Of a stretch of 64,000 bases of DNA, positions 54,661-62,896 are shown piece after piece. The stretch's first letter is position 1. The number at the start of each line of letters is the position of its first letter. Source of the DNA: Flavobacterium ranwuense (GTDB lineage Bacteria; Bacteroidota; Bacteroidia; Flavobacteriales; Flavobacteriaceae); assembly GCF_004349315.1 (NCBI RefSeq), contig NZ_SMLH01000006.1, positions 124,001 to 188,000 on the forward strand. The letters are read 5' to 3'. The translations under genes were made by a program, and so were the position numbers. The notes beneath the pieces are model-generated. The model had not been told where the DNA came from, did no database searches, and saw only the letters and a program-made list of their open reading frames with translations.

Positions 54661-55134
54661 TTATGATTTAGGTAATGGTGCTCCTACTGCAATATCACAT
54701 CGGTGATTGGTTTGACCGTGTGGCGGGTTCATTCCTTCTGGTGTAGGTGTCGTAGCAACTGGCGTTTGAGTAGTGGTAGCAGGAACAGGTTGATTCTGTT
54801 GCTGAACTGCTGGTTTATTTGTACTTGCAGCGGGTGGAGAATTCAATGGAGCGCCTACGGGAATATCACAACGATGCGATGGCTGACCGTGTGCTGGATT
54901 CATTCCGGCTGCTACAGGACTGGAAGTTGCCACAGTATTATTTGGATTTACTGTATTTGTGGGTGTAGTTTGTTGAATCTGAGTTGTTGTTGCCGCTCCG
55001 CTCTTCATTTGTTTGCCCACTTCAGTAAAGGGAACTACATTTGTTGGAGTTGCGTTATTTTGTGGTTCAATTTCTTTTTTGCAAGAAGTCAATAGTATTG
55101 AGGATACAAAAAGAAGGCTTAAAAAAGATTTCAT
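54661..55134 (-). CDS. Lipoprotein with two HGQxxHRCDIxVGAPL repeats
   Basis: A 157-residue lipoprotein (LLFVSSILLTSC). The body is mostly Thr/Pro/Gln/Asn linker with two copies of one motif: GMNPAHGQPSHRCDIPVGAPL (about 78-98) and GMNPPHGQTNHRCDIAVGAPL (about 133-153). Each has a His-x2-HRC cluster, so metal or haem binding is conceivable. I know this motif only from Bacteroidota proteins of unknown function. A single gene, with no partner nearby. Confidence 0.75.
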   Translation of the reverse strand: MKSFLSLLFVSSILLTSCKKEIEPQNNATPTNVVPFTEVGKQMKSGAATTTQIQQTTPTNTVNPNNTVATSSPVAAGMNPAHGQPSHRCDIPVGAPLNSPPAASTNKPAVQQQNQPVPATTTQTPVATTPTPEGMNPPHGQTNHRCDIAVGAPLPKS

Positions 55135-55392
55135 AATCAGTGTTTTAGTTACTAGTTCAAATATAAGATTTTAAATAATACAGTACTATATAAAATAATT
55201 GATTTTATTAGATGAAAATGACAGATTACATGATGGTTGCTAAATTAATGACAATGATATTTTTATCTTAATTAAGGGTGTGATCTTTGTTAAAACACAT
55301 TCATTTACCTCTTTTTTTTAAAGAACCCAGCGTACATATTTTCAAATCCACAAAATAAATCTTACTTTAGCATTCCATAAATTTCCTATAAA

Positions 55393-56250
55393 ATGATTAG
55401 CGACATACAGTTTAAAAGCGAGTTAGACATACTGATACAAAATGCCATTCGGGAAGATATTGGCCCGGGCGACTATAGTTCTTTGGCTTGTATTCCAGCT
55501 ACAGCAACAGGAAAAGCGAAGTTGCTTGTAAAAGAAGACGGAATTATTGCGGGTGTGGCTTTCGCCAAAATGATTTTTGAGTATGTAGACCCTAATTTGC
55601 AAATAGAAACTTTTATCAAGGATGGAACTCCGGTAAAAAAAGGAGATGTTGTTTTTCATGTTTCGGGAAGTTCGCAATCTATTTTGAAATCGGAACGTGT
55701 AGTTTTGAATTCAATGCAAAGAATGTCAGCCATTGCTACTAAAACCAAAGAATACGTTCGTTTATTAGAAGGAACCAAAACTAAAATTCTCGATACGCGT
55801 AAAACGACACCGGGATTCAGAGCTTGTGAGAAATGGGCGGTGAAAATTGGCGGAGGCGAAAACCATCGTTTTGCTTTGTATGATATGATTATGCTCAAAG
55901 ACAATCACAACGATTTTGCCGGTGGAATTACTTTGGCTATAGCCAAAACCAAAGCTTTTTTAAAAGAAAATAATCTAGATTTAAAAATCATTGTTGAAGC
56001 CAGAAATCTGGATGAGATCAAAGAGATATTGGAGAGTGAAGGCGTTTTTAGAATTTTAATTGATAATTTCAATTATGATGATACTAAAAAAGCAGTAGCT
56101 TTGATTGGGGATAAATGTCAAACAGAATCCTCGGGAAATATTAACGAAAACACCATTCGGTATTATGCAGAATGTGGCGTAAATTATATTTCGTCTGGAG
56201 CCTTGACTCATTCTATTTATAACATGGATTTGAGCTTAAAAGCGATATGA
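55393..56250 (+). CDS. nadC: Nicotinate-nucleotide diphosphorylase (carboxylating)
   Basis: 285 residues, full length. It makes nicotinate mononucleotide from quinolinate and phosphoribosyl pyrophosphate in de novo NAD synthesis. Motifs: EDIGPGDYSSLA, LNSMQRMSAIATKT, ILDTRKTTPGFRACEKWAVKIGGG split here at its conserved RKTTPG core, NHRFALYDMIMLKDNH, and the C-terminal SSGALTHS. The stop overlaps the YihY start by four bases (ATGA), so the two are translationally coupled. Confidence 0.97.
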   Translation: MISDIQFKSELDILIQNAIREDIGPGDYSSLACIPATATGKAKLLVKEDGIIAGVAFAKMIFEYVDPNLQIETFIKDGTPVKKGDVVFHVSGSSQSILKSERVVLNSMQRMSAIATKTKEYVRLLEGTKTKILDTRKTTPGFRACEKWAVKIGGGENHRFALYDMIMLKDNHNDFAGGITLAIAKTKAFLKENNLDLKIIVEARNLDEIKEILESEGVFRILIDNFNYDDTKKAVALIGDKCQTESSGNINENTIRYYAECGVNYISSGALTHSIYNMDLSLKAI

Positions 56251-57155
56251 GTAAAGAAATAGAAGTTAAATTACAAAGAATTCCAATAGTACGGAATCTG
56301 GTTAATGTGCTAAAAAAGATAGAGCTTCCTTGGCTGCAAGGATTGTCGTTGTATGATTTATTGGAACTTTACGGGTTAGGAATTGTCGAAAGCGCGCTAA
56401 CATATCATGCCAGTGCGATTGCATTTAGTTTTTTTATGGCATTATTTCCTTTTGCGCTGTTCATCTTAAATCTTATTCCATACATTCCTATTGAAGGTTT
56501 TCAGGATGATTTTCTTCAATTTGTTAGGGATGGAGTGCCGCCCAATACGTACGATGCTATTTATAAAATCATCAATGATATTCTTAATAACAGTCACTCA
56601 GGATTAGTGTCTTATGGATTTTTATTATCTATTTTGTTGATGGCAAACGGTTTAAATGGAATCCTTGGCGGATTTGAATCTTCCCGCCATGTTCTCATAA
56701 AAAGAGGGTTTATAAGGCAATATGTAGTTGCTTTGGGAATGTCCTTATTGTTATCCTTTTTGTTGATTGTGACTGTGGCAACAATAGTGGTTTTTGAAGT
56801 TTTTATTCAAAAAACAATACTGAGTGATCAAGTTGCGTTAATTGTTTTAGGAAGATATGCATTTGTAATTTTAATGATTTTAGGCATAACGTCTATACTT
56901 TTCAAGTTCGGTACAAAACACGATAAAAACAGAGCATTTATATCGATAGGTTCCGTGTTTACTACCATATTGATTCTTTTGGATTCGTATGTTTTTGGTA
57001 TATGGGTAATAAAGTTTTCTAAATACAATGAATTATATGGATCGATAGGAACATTATTGATCTTGATGTTTTACATTTGGATTAACTGTATGATATTGCT
57101 GTTAGGTTTCGAATTGAATGCCACAGTAAATAAATTAAAAGCAAAAAAAGAGTAA
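56247..57155 (+). CDS. YihY/BrkB-family inner-membrane protein
   Basis: 302 residues, six predicted helices. Family signs are ALTYHASAIAFSFFMALFPFALFILNLIPYIPI and YGSIGTLLILMFYIWINCMILLLGFELNA near the end. The family was once misnamed RNase BN and is best treated as a membrane protein of unknown transport role. The start overlaps nadC by four bases. A dispersed repeat fills the gap after it. Confidence 0.9.
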   Translation: MSKEIEVKLQRIPIVRNLVNVLKKIELPWLQGLSLYDLLELYGLGIVESALTYHASAIAFSFFMALFPFALFILNLIPYIPIEGFQDDFLQFVRDGVPPNTYDAIYKIINDILNNSHSGLVSYGFLLSILLMANGLNGILGGFESSRHVLIKRGFIRQYVVALGMSLLLSFLLIVTVATIVVFEVFIQKTILSDQVALIVLGRYAFVILMILGITSILFKFGTKHDKNRAFISIGSVFTTILILLDSYVFGIWVIKFSKYNELYGSIGTLLILMFYIWINCMILLLGFELNATVNKLKAKKE

Positions 57156-57181
57156 AGTATTAAATTAAAATAGTTTCAAAA

Positions 57182-57298
57182 TTAGGAGCTATTTCCTGCT
57201 ATTCGTTCCAATCTGTCATTTGCGAGGAACGAAGCAATCTTACGATTTGATTGCTTCGTTCCTCGCAATGACAGGATTTCCACTTCTATCAGGGCTAA
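57182..57298. repeat. Dispersed intergenic repeat, copy 2 with internal palindrome
   Basis: It has the same ends as copy 1 (38963-39037), but its middle contains a large inverted repeat at about 57214-57274: CATTTGCGAGGAACGAAGCA and its near-complement around a 9-base loop (one base deleted in one arm). The arm CATTGCGAGGAACGAAGCAA resembles a repeat that turns up in many unrelated bacteria and yields the false peptide SLRGTKQS. Confidence 0.75.
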
Positions 57299-57310
57299 AA
57301 AAGTGCAACA

Positions 57311-57742
57311 ATGAAAAAAAGCATAACAATACTCGCATTATTTATTTCGATGACATTCTATAGTCAAAAACATACTGTTGTCGGGAAATGGAAGACTATT
57401 GATGATGAAACTGGACAAGCCAAATCAATCGTGGAAGTCTATGAAAAATCCGGAAAAATCTATGGTAAAGTAGTTGAGATTCTGGAGGAAGAAAATAAAA
57501 ATAGGATTTGCGAAAATTGTTCGGGAGAGGATAAAAACAAACCGATTCTAGGCATGGTTGTCATAAAAGGACTTTCAAAAGTAGGAAAGGAATATAAAAA
57601 AGGTAAAATCCTCGATCCCAAAAACGGAAAACTCTACCAATGTTTTATTACACTAGATGGTAATGGCAAACTGAAAGTTCGCGGTTTTGTCGGAATTTCA
57701 TTGTTTGGACGAACCCAATACTGGTATAGAGTAAAAGATTAA
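57311..57742 (+). CDS. DUF2147 protein, first of a tandem pair
   Basis: 143 residues with a signal peptide (LALFISMTFYSQ). DUF2147 pattern: VVGKWKTIDDETGQAKSIVE, YGKVVEILEE, CENCSGEDKNKPILGMVVIKGL, GKILDPKNGKLYQC and LKVRGFVGISLFGRTQYWYRV. It is a small secreted beta-rich protein with a conserved Cys pair (CENC). The function is unknown; some members are induced by stress. A close paralogue follows at 57812. Confidence 0.87.
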   Translation: MKKSITILALFISMTFYSQKHTVVGKWKTIDDETGQAKSIVEVYEKSGKIYGKVVEILEEENKNRICENCSGEDKNKPILGMVVIKGLSKVGKEYKKGKILDPKNGKLYQCFITLDGNGKLKVRGFVGISLFGRTQYWYRVKD

Positions 57743-57811
57743 TTATTGTCATTCATTTGTTTGAGTGAAAATTTGGTAGGAGATATTATTTAGAGAATAT
57801 AATTTAATATA

Positions 57812-58252
57812 ATGAAAATGATAAATAAAAGTAATGTGTTAGGTCTGATGTTATTTTTTATGACGACTTTATGTGTGCAAGGTCAAGGTGTTATCGGAAA
57901 ATGGAAGACGATTGATGATCAAACAGGAAAAGCCAAATCAATCGTGGAAATCTACGAGCGTTCTGGAAAAATTTATGGAAAAATCATCGACATATTTGAT
58001 GTTGAAAAGAAAAAAAACTTGTGCGTAAATTGTCCTGGTGACGAAAAAAACAAACCGGTTTTAGGTCTTGTAATTATTAAAGGGCTTACAAAAGATGGTA
58101 ATGAATACAATGCAGGAAAAATTCTTGATCCAACATCAGGGAAATTATACAAATGCTTTTTGGCTCTCGAAGGAAATGACAAATTAAAAGTGCGTGGATA
58201 TGTCGGCGTAGCATTATTTGGAAGAACACAAACCTGGAACAGAGTGAAATAA
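57812..58252 (+). CDS. DUF2147 protein, second of a tandem pair
   Basis: 146 residues, a signal peptide (MLFFMTTLCVQG) and the same domain as its neighbour: VIGKWKTIDDQTGKAKSIVE, CVNCPGDEKNKPVLGLVIIKGL, GKILDPTSGKLYKC and LKVRGYVGVALFGRTQTWNRV. By eye about two-thirds of positions are identical to the first copy, so this is an old tandem duplication in which both copies kept the key residues. The 69-base gap allows co-transcription. priA follows after a hairpin-forming repeat. Confidence 0.87.
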   Translation: MKMINKSNVLGLMLFFMTTLCVQGQGVIGKWKTIDDQTGKAKSIVEIYERSGKIYGKIIDIFDVEKKKNLCVNCPGDEKNKPVLGLVIIKGLTKDGNEYNAGKILDPTSGKLYKCFLALEGNDKLKVRGYVGVALFGRTQTWNRVK

Positions 58253-58326
58253 TTATAAATTGTGAGTTATGAGTTCAAAAAAAGAACCAGCATAACTCAA
58301 AATTCATAACTCATAATTAAATAAAA
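58253..58326. repeat. Imperfect inverted AATTATGA-type repeat before priA
   Basis: AATTATAAATTGTGAGTTAT near the left end faces ATTCATAACTCATAATT near the right, making a long, AT-rich imperfect hairpin. The unit resembles the sequence between pta and ackA. Confidence 0.45.
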
Positions 58327-60777
58327 ATGCATTTCGTCGAAGTAATTTTACCACTTTCTTTAGCCAAAACCTTTACTTATAGCATCTCTGAAGCAGAGTT
58401 CCATTATATAAAAATTGGAATGCGGCTGGCGGTTCCTTTTGGTAAAAGTAAAATTTATACGGCATTAGTAATTGAAATTCATCAAAACAAACCCAGTTTA
58501 TACGAAGCCAAGGAAATTCATCAAATTCTGGATGAGAAACCCATTGTAACCGAAATCCAAATTGCACACTGGCAATGGATTGCTTCCTATTATATGTGCG
58601 CCATTGGTGATGTGTATCGTGGTGCCATGCCGAGTGCACTTTTGCTGGAAAGTGAAACTGTAATTTCTCAAAAAACAGATTTGGATATAGATGCAAGCCT
58701 GCTTTCGGATGATGAATTTTTGGTTTACGAAGCTCTGCAACAGCAGAGTTCTCTGAAAGTGCAGGACATTATATCTATTTTAAACAAGAAGAATATCTTT
58801 CCTGTTATTCAAAAATTGATAGACAAAAACATATTAGTACTTCAGGAAGAAATACAGGAAACCTACAAACCTAAGTTGGTGCGTTATGTTCGTTTGCATC
58901 CTAAATATGAATCAAACGATGGGTTGAGCGAATTACTCGAAACACTTAAAAGTGCCAATAAGCAAAAGGAAATTGTATTAAACTATTTTCAATTGAGCGC
59001 TGTAGAGAAGAAGCCGATTACCGTAAAAAAACTGGTTGAAGCGGCCAATTCTTCTTCGGCAATTGTTAAGGCATTAATGGAAAAAAAAATATTTGAAGAT
59101 TATTTTCTTCAGGAAGACCGAGTAAATTTCACAGGAAAAATACGCGAAGATCAATTGCAGTTGAGTTTGGCTCAGCAAAAAGCCTTTGAGGAAATCAAAG
59201 AAAGTTTCACTCAAAAAGAAGTGTGTTTGTTGCATGGTGTCACTTCGAGCGGGAAAACAGAAATCTACATTAAGCTCATCGAAGAATATTTGGAAACCGG
59301 AAAACAAATCTTGTATTTATTACCGGAGATTGCTTTGACGACACAATTGGTTGGCAGGCTGCGAACTTATTTTGGTAATAAAGTAGCTGTTTTTCATTCG
59401 AAATATAATAATAACGAACGCATCGAAGTTTGGAATCAAGTTTTGGTAAATTCTGAGAAAGCACAAGTGGTGATAGGAGCGAGGTCGTCCTTGTTTTTGC
59501 CATTCTATAATCTGGGATTCATAATTGTAGACGAAGAACACGAACAGACTTTTAAGCAAGTAGATCCAGCGCCGCGTTATCATGCTCGCGATGCGGCTAT
59601 AGTTTTGGCTCATTCGCATAAAGCAAAAGTGCTTTTGGGTTCGGCTACGCCAAGTATTGAAACGTATTTTAATGCCAAATCGGATAAATTTGGTCTGGTC
59701 GAAATTTCGGAGCGATATGGAAATGTCATGATGCCGAATATTGAATTGGTGGACTTGAAAGATAAATACTTTCGTAAAAAAATGACAGGACATTTTAGTG
59801 ATGTTTTAATTGAGGAAATCAATATTGCTTTGTCATTGGGCGAACAAGTCATTTTGTTTCAAAACAGACGCGGATATTCTCCTGTAATAGAATGTATGAC
59901 TTGCGGTCATGTACCACAATGTCAGCAGTGTGATGTGAGTTTAACCTATCATAAGCATAAAAACCAGTTGCGTTGCCATTATTGTGGATATACAATGGCA
60001 AAACCTACACATTGTCATTCCTGTTCCAGCGTTGATTTGACTACAAAAGGCTTTGGAACCGAACAAATCGAACAAGAGTTAGTGTCTATTTTTCCAAATT
60101 CAAAAATTGGAAGAATGGATCAGGATACCACCAGAGGGAAATTTGGATTCGAAAAAATTATCGATAGCTTCAAGAATAGAGAAATGGATATTTTAGTTGG
60201 AACGCAAATGCTGGCCAAGGGATTGGATTTTGATAACGTGAGTTTGGTGGGAATCATGAATGCGGATAATATGTTGTATCATCCTGATTTTAGGGCTTTC
60301 GAGAGAAGTTTTCAAATGATGACTCAAGTTGCAGGAAGGGCAGGACGGTCAGAAAAACAAGGAAAAGTGGTTATACAGACGTATAATCCCAATCATAATA
60401 CAATACAGCAAGTCACTAATAATGATTATTTGGGCATGTACAAGGAACAGTTGTATGACCGCCAAATATATAAATACCCGCCGTATTTCAGGATTATAAA
60501 GCTTACTTTGAAACAGCGTGATTTTGATAAATTAAAAGAAGGCTCGATGTGGTTGTATCAAGTGATGGGTCAGAACCTTAATATGCCGGTACTTGGACCT
60601 GAAGAGCCTGCAATAAGCAGAATTAGAAACGAATACATTCGTACGATTATAATTAAAATCCCTCAGAATGTATCAATTGTAAGCACAAAAAAAACTATCC
60701 AGAAAATATTGAATAGTTTTGAAGCTGTAGCCCAATACAGAGCTATAAAAGTTACGTCAAACGTTGATTTTTATTAA
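58327..60777 (+). CDS. priA: Primosomal protein N' (replication restart helicase PriA)
   Basis: 816 residues, full length. The DNA-binding N-terminus (ILPLSLAKTFTYSI) is followed by a helicase core with Walker A GVTSSGKTEIY (about 304), DEEH box (about 402), and RYHARDAA. A zinc region starts about 523 (CMTCGHVPQCQQCDVSL, CHYCGY, CHSCSS), and then come LVGTQMLAKGLDFDNV and QVAGRAGRSEKQG. It reloads the replisome at stalled forks. It ends 11 bases from the convergent LytTR gene, with no terminator visible between them. Confidence 0.97.
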   Translation: MHFVEVILPLSLAKTFTYSISEAEFHYIKIGMRLAVPFGKSKIYTALVIEIHQNKPSLYEAKEIHQILDEKPIVTEIQIAHWQWIASYYMCAIGDVYRGAMPSALLLESETVISQKTDLDIDASLLSDDEFLVYEALQQQSSLKVQDIISILNKKNIFPVIQKLIDKNILVLQEEIQETYKPKLVRYVRLHPKYESNDGLSELLETLKSANKQKEIVLNYFQLSAVEKKPITVKKLVEAANSSSAIVKALMEKKIFEDYFLQEDRVNFTGKIREDQLQLSLAQQKAFEEIKESFTQKEVCLLHGVTSSGKTEIYIKLIEEYLETGKQILYLLPEIALTTQLVGRLRTYFGNKVAVFHSKYNNNERIEVWNQVLVNSEKAQVVIGARSSLFLPFYNLGFIIVDEEHEQTFKQVDPAPRYHARDAAIVLAHSHKAKVLLGSATPSIETYFNAKSDKFGLVEISERYGNVMMPNIELVDLKDKYFRKKMTGHFSDVLIEEINIALSLGEQVILFQNRRGYSPVIECMTCGHVPQCQQCDVSLTYHKHKNQLRCHYCGYTMAKPTHCHSCSSVDLTTKGFGTEQIEQELVSIFPNSKIGRMDQDTTRGKFGFEKIIDSFKNREMDILVGTQMLAKGLDFDNVSLVGIMNADNMLYHPDFRAFERSFQMMTQVAGRAGRSEKQGKVVIQTYNPNHNTIQQVTNNDYLGMYKEQLYDRQIYKYPPYFRIIKLTLKQRDFDKLKEGSMWLYQVMGQNLNMPVLGPEEPAISRIRNEYIRTIIIKIPQNVSIVSTKKTIQKILNSFEAVAQYRAIKVTSNVDFY

Positions 60778-60787
60778 AATTAGTAGG

Positions 60788-61483
60788 CTATGAAAAGGCA
60801 AGTGCTCTTACTAAATCTTCTTTTTTGTGTCTGCTCAAAGGAATTTTTGTAACTCCAATTTCAGCAAATTTACTATTGAAACGTTCTACTTTATCAATGT
60901 TGATAATATAGGATTTGTGTACACGTACAAATTTTTCTTTTGACAGGTCATTTTCAAAAGATTTCATGGTAGAAAGCACCAGATTGCTATCTTCTTCAGT
61001 AACTACTCTAACGTAATCACCAAAAGCTTCAATCCATTTTATTTTAGAAGTGAAAATTTTCAATTTTTTCAAATTGCTTTTAATGAAAATATGTTCCCCT
61101 TCTTCTTCTTTGTTTTCTTTTTTAAGCAGATGTAAGTCAATGGCTCTTTTAACCGAAGAGTTGAATCTGTCGATTGCAATTGGTTTTTGAAGGTAGTCCG
61201 TAGCATCATAATCAAACGCTTTCATAGCATACTCAGCTTTTGAGGTTATGAAAATAATTTGAGGTTTTACTTTTAAACCATCCAAAAAATCAAAGCCACT
61301 AATTACCGGCATTTCAATATCTAAAAAGATAAGATCTACATTGTGTATAGACATACAACTTCTAGCTTCGATTGCATTAGAAAAATCACCTATTAAGTGT
61401 AAATTTTGATGATTATTAACTAACTTTGCGATAATCATTCTTTGAATAGAACTATCATCTACTACGACACAGTTTAGTTTCAT
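60788..61483 (-). CDS. LytTR-family response regulator
   Basis: 231 residues. The receiver domain has LIFLDIEMPVISG (phospho-Asp about 56) and the Lys in IFITSKAEYA. A LytTR DNA-binding domain (about 130-228; KIKWIEAFGDYVRVVT, FVRVHKSYIINIDKVERFN) follows. It is a transcription factor of the AlgR/AgrA type. The usual partner, a LytS/YehU-like kinase, is not adjacent. It is divergent from rpsF. Confidence 0.93.
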   Translation of the reverse strand: MKLNCVVVDDSSIQRMIIAKLVNNHQNLHLIGDFSNAIEARSCMSIHNVDLIFLDIEMPVISGFDFLDGLKVKPQIIFITSKAEYAMKAFDYDATDYLQKPIAIDRFNSSVKRAIDLHLLKKENKEEEGEHIFIKSNLKKLKIFTSKIKWIEAFGDYVRVVTEEDSNLVLSTMKSFENDLSKEKFVRVHKSYIINIDKVERFNSKFAEIGVTKIPLSRHKKEDLVRALAFS

Positions 61484-61589
61484 AATTTAGTATTTTAGAT
61501 TTGGCAGAGTAAATATATTACTTTTTTATTTTAAAAAAAACTAATTGAGCCGATTTTTTTACCATACGTCGAATAAAATGAAATATGAC

Positions 61590-61619
61590 TTGTTTAATCA
61601 GATTTATTGATTACTTTTG
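61590..61619 (+). promoter_or_regulatory. Promoter of the rpsF operon
   Basis: TTG (61590-61592), 19 bases, then TACTTTTG (61612-61619), a full match to the Bacteroidota consensus. Transcription would begin near 61625, about 24 bases before the rpsF ATG at 61649. This also rules out the upstream in-frame ATG at 61607 as the start. Confidence 0.65.
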
Positions 61620-61648
61620 CACCCAAAATAACAAATAAATATATATTT

Positions 61649-61990
61649 ATGAATCATTATGAAACTGTTTTCATTTTAAATCCCGTTTTATCTGAAGTTC
61701 AGGTAAAGGAAACAGTAAGCAAATTTGAAGATTTTCTTACTAGTAGAGGAGCAGAAATGGTGTCGAAAGAAGACTGGGGCCTTAAAAAAATGGCTTACGA
61801 AATTCAAAACAAAAAAAGTGGTTTTTACCATTTATTCGAATTCAAAGTAGCTGGAGAAGTTCTTATTGCTTTTGAAACTGAATTTAGACGTGACGAAAGA
61901 GTAATGCGTTTCTTGACTGTAAGTCTTGATAAACATGCTATTTCTTGGGCTGAAAGAAGAAGAACTAAATTAAAATCTACAAAAGCTTAA
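61649..61990 (+). CDS. rpsF: 30S ribosomal protein S6
   Basis: 113 residues from ATG 61649 ([20 protein letters not shown]), the family's normal beginning. Upstream in-frame ATG 61607 would place the start inside the promoter. The ferredoxin-like body ([30 protein letters not shown]) and [16 protein letters not shown] are typical. S6 pairs with S18, encoded next, at the platform of the small subunit. First gene of the rpsF-rpsR-rplI operon. Confidence 0.97.
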   Translation: MNHYETVFILNPVLSEVQVKETVSKFEDFLTSRGAEMVSKEDWGLKKMAYEIQNKKSGFYHLFEFKVAGEVLIAFETEFRRDERVMRFLTVSLDKHAISWAERRRTKLKSTKA

Positions 61991-61995
61991 TTATC

Positions 61996-62292
61996 ATGGC
62001 AACATTACAACAATCGGCTTCAGGAAAAAAAGACGGAGATATCAGATATCTTACGCCTTTGAATATAGAAACTAACAAAACTAAAAAGTATTGTCGTTTC
62101 AAAAAATCAGGAATCAAATATATTGATTATAAAGATGCTGATTTCTTATTGAAATTCGTTAATGAGCAAGGAAAAATTCTTCCTCGTCGTTTAACTGGAA
62201 CTTCATTAAAATACCAAAGAAAAGTGTCTGTAGCTGTGAAAAGAGCACGTCACTTAGCTTTAATGCCTTATGTGGCTGATTTACTAAAATAA
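61996..62292 (+). CDS. rpsR: 30S ribosomal protein S18
   Basis: 98 residues. The C-terminal two-thirds is the S18 core: [40 protein letters not shown] and [17 protein letters not shown]. The N-terminal extension (about 20 polar residues) is common in Bacteroidota. It starts five bases after rpsF and is certainly co-transcribed. S18 binds S6 and the 16S rRNA central domain. The single Cys in KYCRF is not a zinc cluster, so this is a zinc-free form. Confidence 0.97.
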   Translation: MATLQQSASGKKDGDIRYLTPLNIETNKTKKYCRFKKSGIKYIDYKDADFLLKFVNEQGKILPRRLTGTSLKYQRKVSVAVKRARHLALMPYVADLLK

Positions 62293-62357
62293 TAAAAATT
62301 AACAGTTGTTGGTTTTCTGAAACATGAAACCTAACTTCTATAAAAAAGGACAACAAC

Positions 62358-62801
62358 ATGGAACTTATTTTAAGACAAGACGTTCAAAATTTAGGATTTA
62401 AAGATGATGTAGTTACAGTGAAAAATGGTTACGGTCGTAACTTTTTGATCCCAACTGGTCAAGCACATTTAGCAACTTCTTCTGCAAAGAAAGTATTAGC
62501 TGAAAACCTAAAACAAAGAGCACACAAAGAAGCTAAAGTAGTTAATGATGCAAAAACATTGGCTGAAGCTTTGAAAGCTATCGAAATTAAAATCTTTGCA
62601 AAAGCAGGTGGTGAAAAATTATTCGGTTCAATCACGAATATTGATATCGCTGAAGCTTTAGCTAAAGGTGGACAACAAATTGATAGAAAATTCATCACAA
62701 GCGGAATTGTTAAACGTACGGGTAAATATAATGCCAACGTTCGTTTACACAGAGATGTAATTGTTGAATTGGATTATGAAATTGTTGCTGAAAAAGCATA
62801 A
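62358..62801 (+). CDS. rplI: 50S ribosomal protein L9
   Basis: 147 residues. N-terminal MELILRQDVQNLGFKDDVVT and VKNGYGRNFLIPTGQA are the L9 N-domain signature, followed by the connecting helix (EVLAENLKQRAHKEAKV-like) and the C-domain. L9 binds 23S rRNA near L1 and helps hold the reading frame. It lies 65 bases after rpsR, the last gene of the operon, before a strong terminator. Confidence 0.97.
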   Translation: MELILRQDVQNLGFKDDVVTVKNGYGRNFLIPTGQAHLATSSAKKVLAENLKQRAHKEAKVVNDAKTLAEALKAIEIKIFAKAGGEKLFGSITNIDIAEALAKGGQQIDRKFITSGIVKRTGKYNANVRLHRDVIVELDYEIVAEKA

Positions 62802-62830
62802 ATTAGTTAACATATTGTTAACAAATTATT

Positions 62831-62860
62831 AAAATCACTCTTAGGAGTGATTTTTTTTTT
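62831..62860 (+). terminator. Terminator of the rpsF-rpsR-rplI operon
   Basis: AAATCACTC pairs with GAGTGATTT around loop TTAG, with ten T following. Confidence 0.88.
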
Positions 62861-62863
62861 GGT

Positions 62864-62871
62864 TATTTTTG
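62864..62871 (+). promoter_or_regulatory. -7 element of the Oar-like receptor gene
   Basis: TATTTTTG fits TAnnTTTG and lies 25 bases before the ATG. A -33 element would fall inside the preceding terminator and is not clear. Confidence 0.4.
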
Positions 62872-62896
62872 CAACCAAAATAAAACATTTATACAA

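Noticed and set aside
56247..57155. Ribonuclease BN
   Set aside because: YihY was once given this name in error; the sequence is a membrane protein without nuclease motifs.
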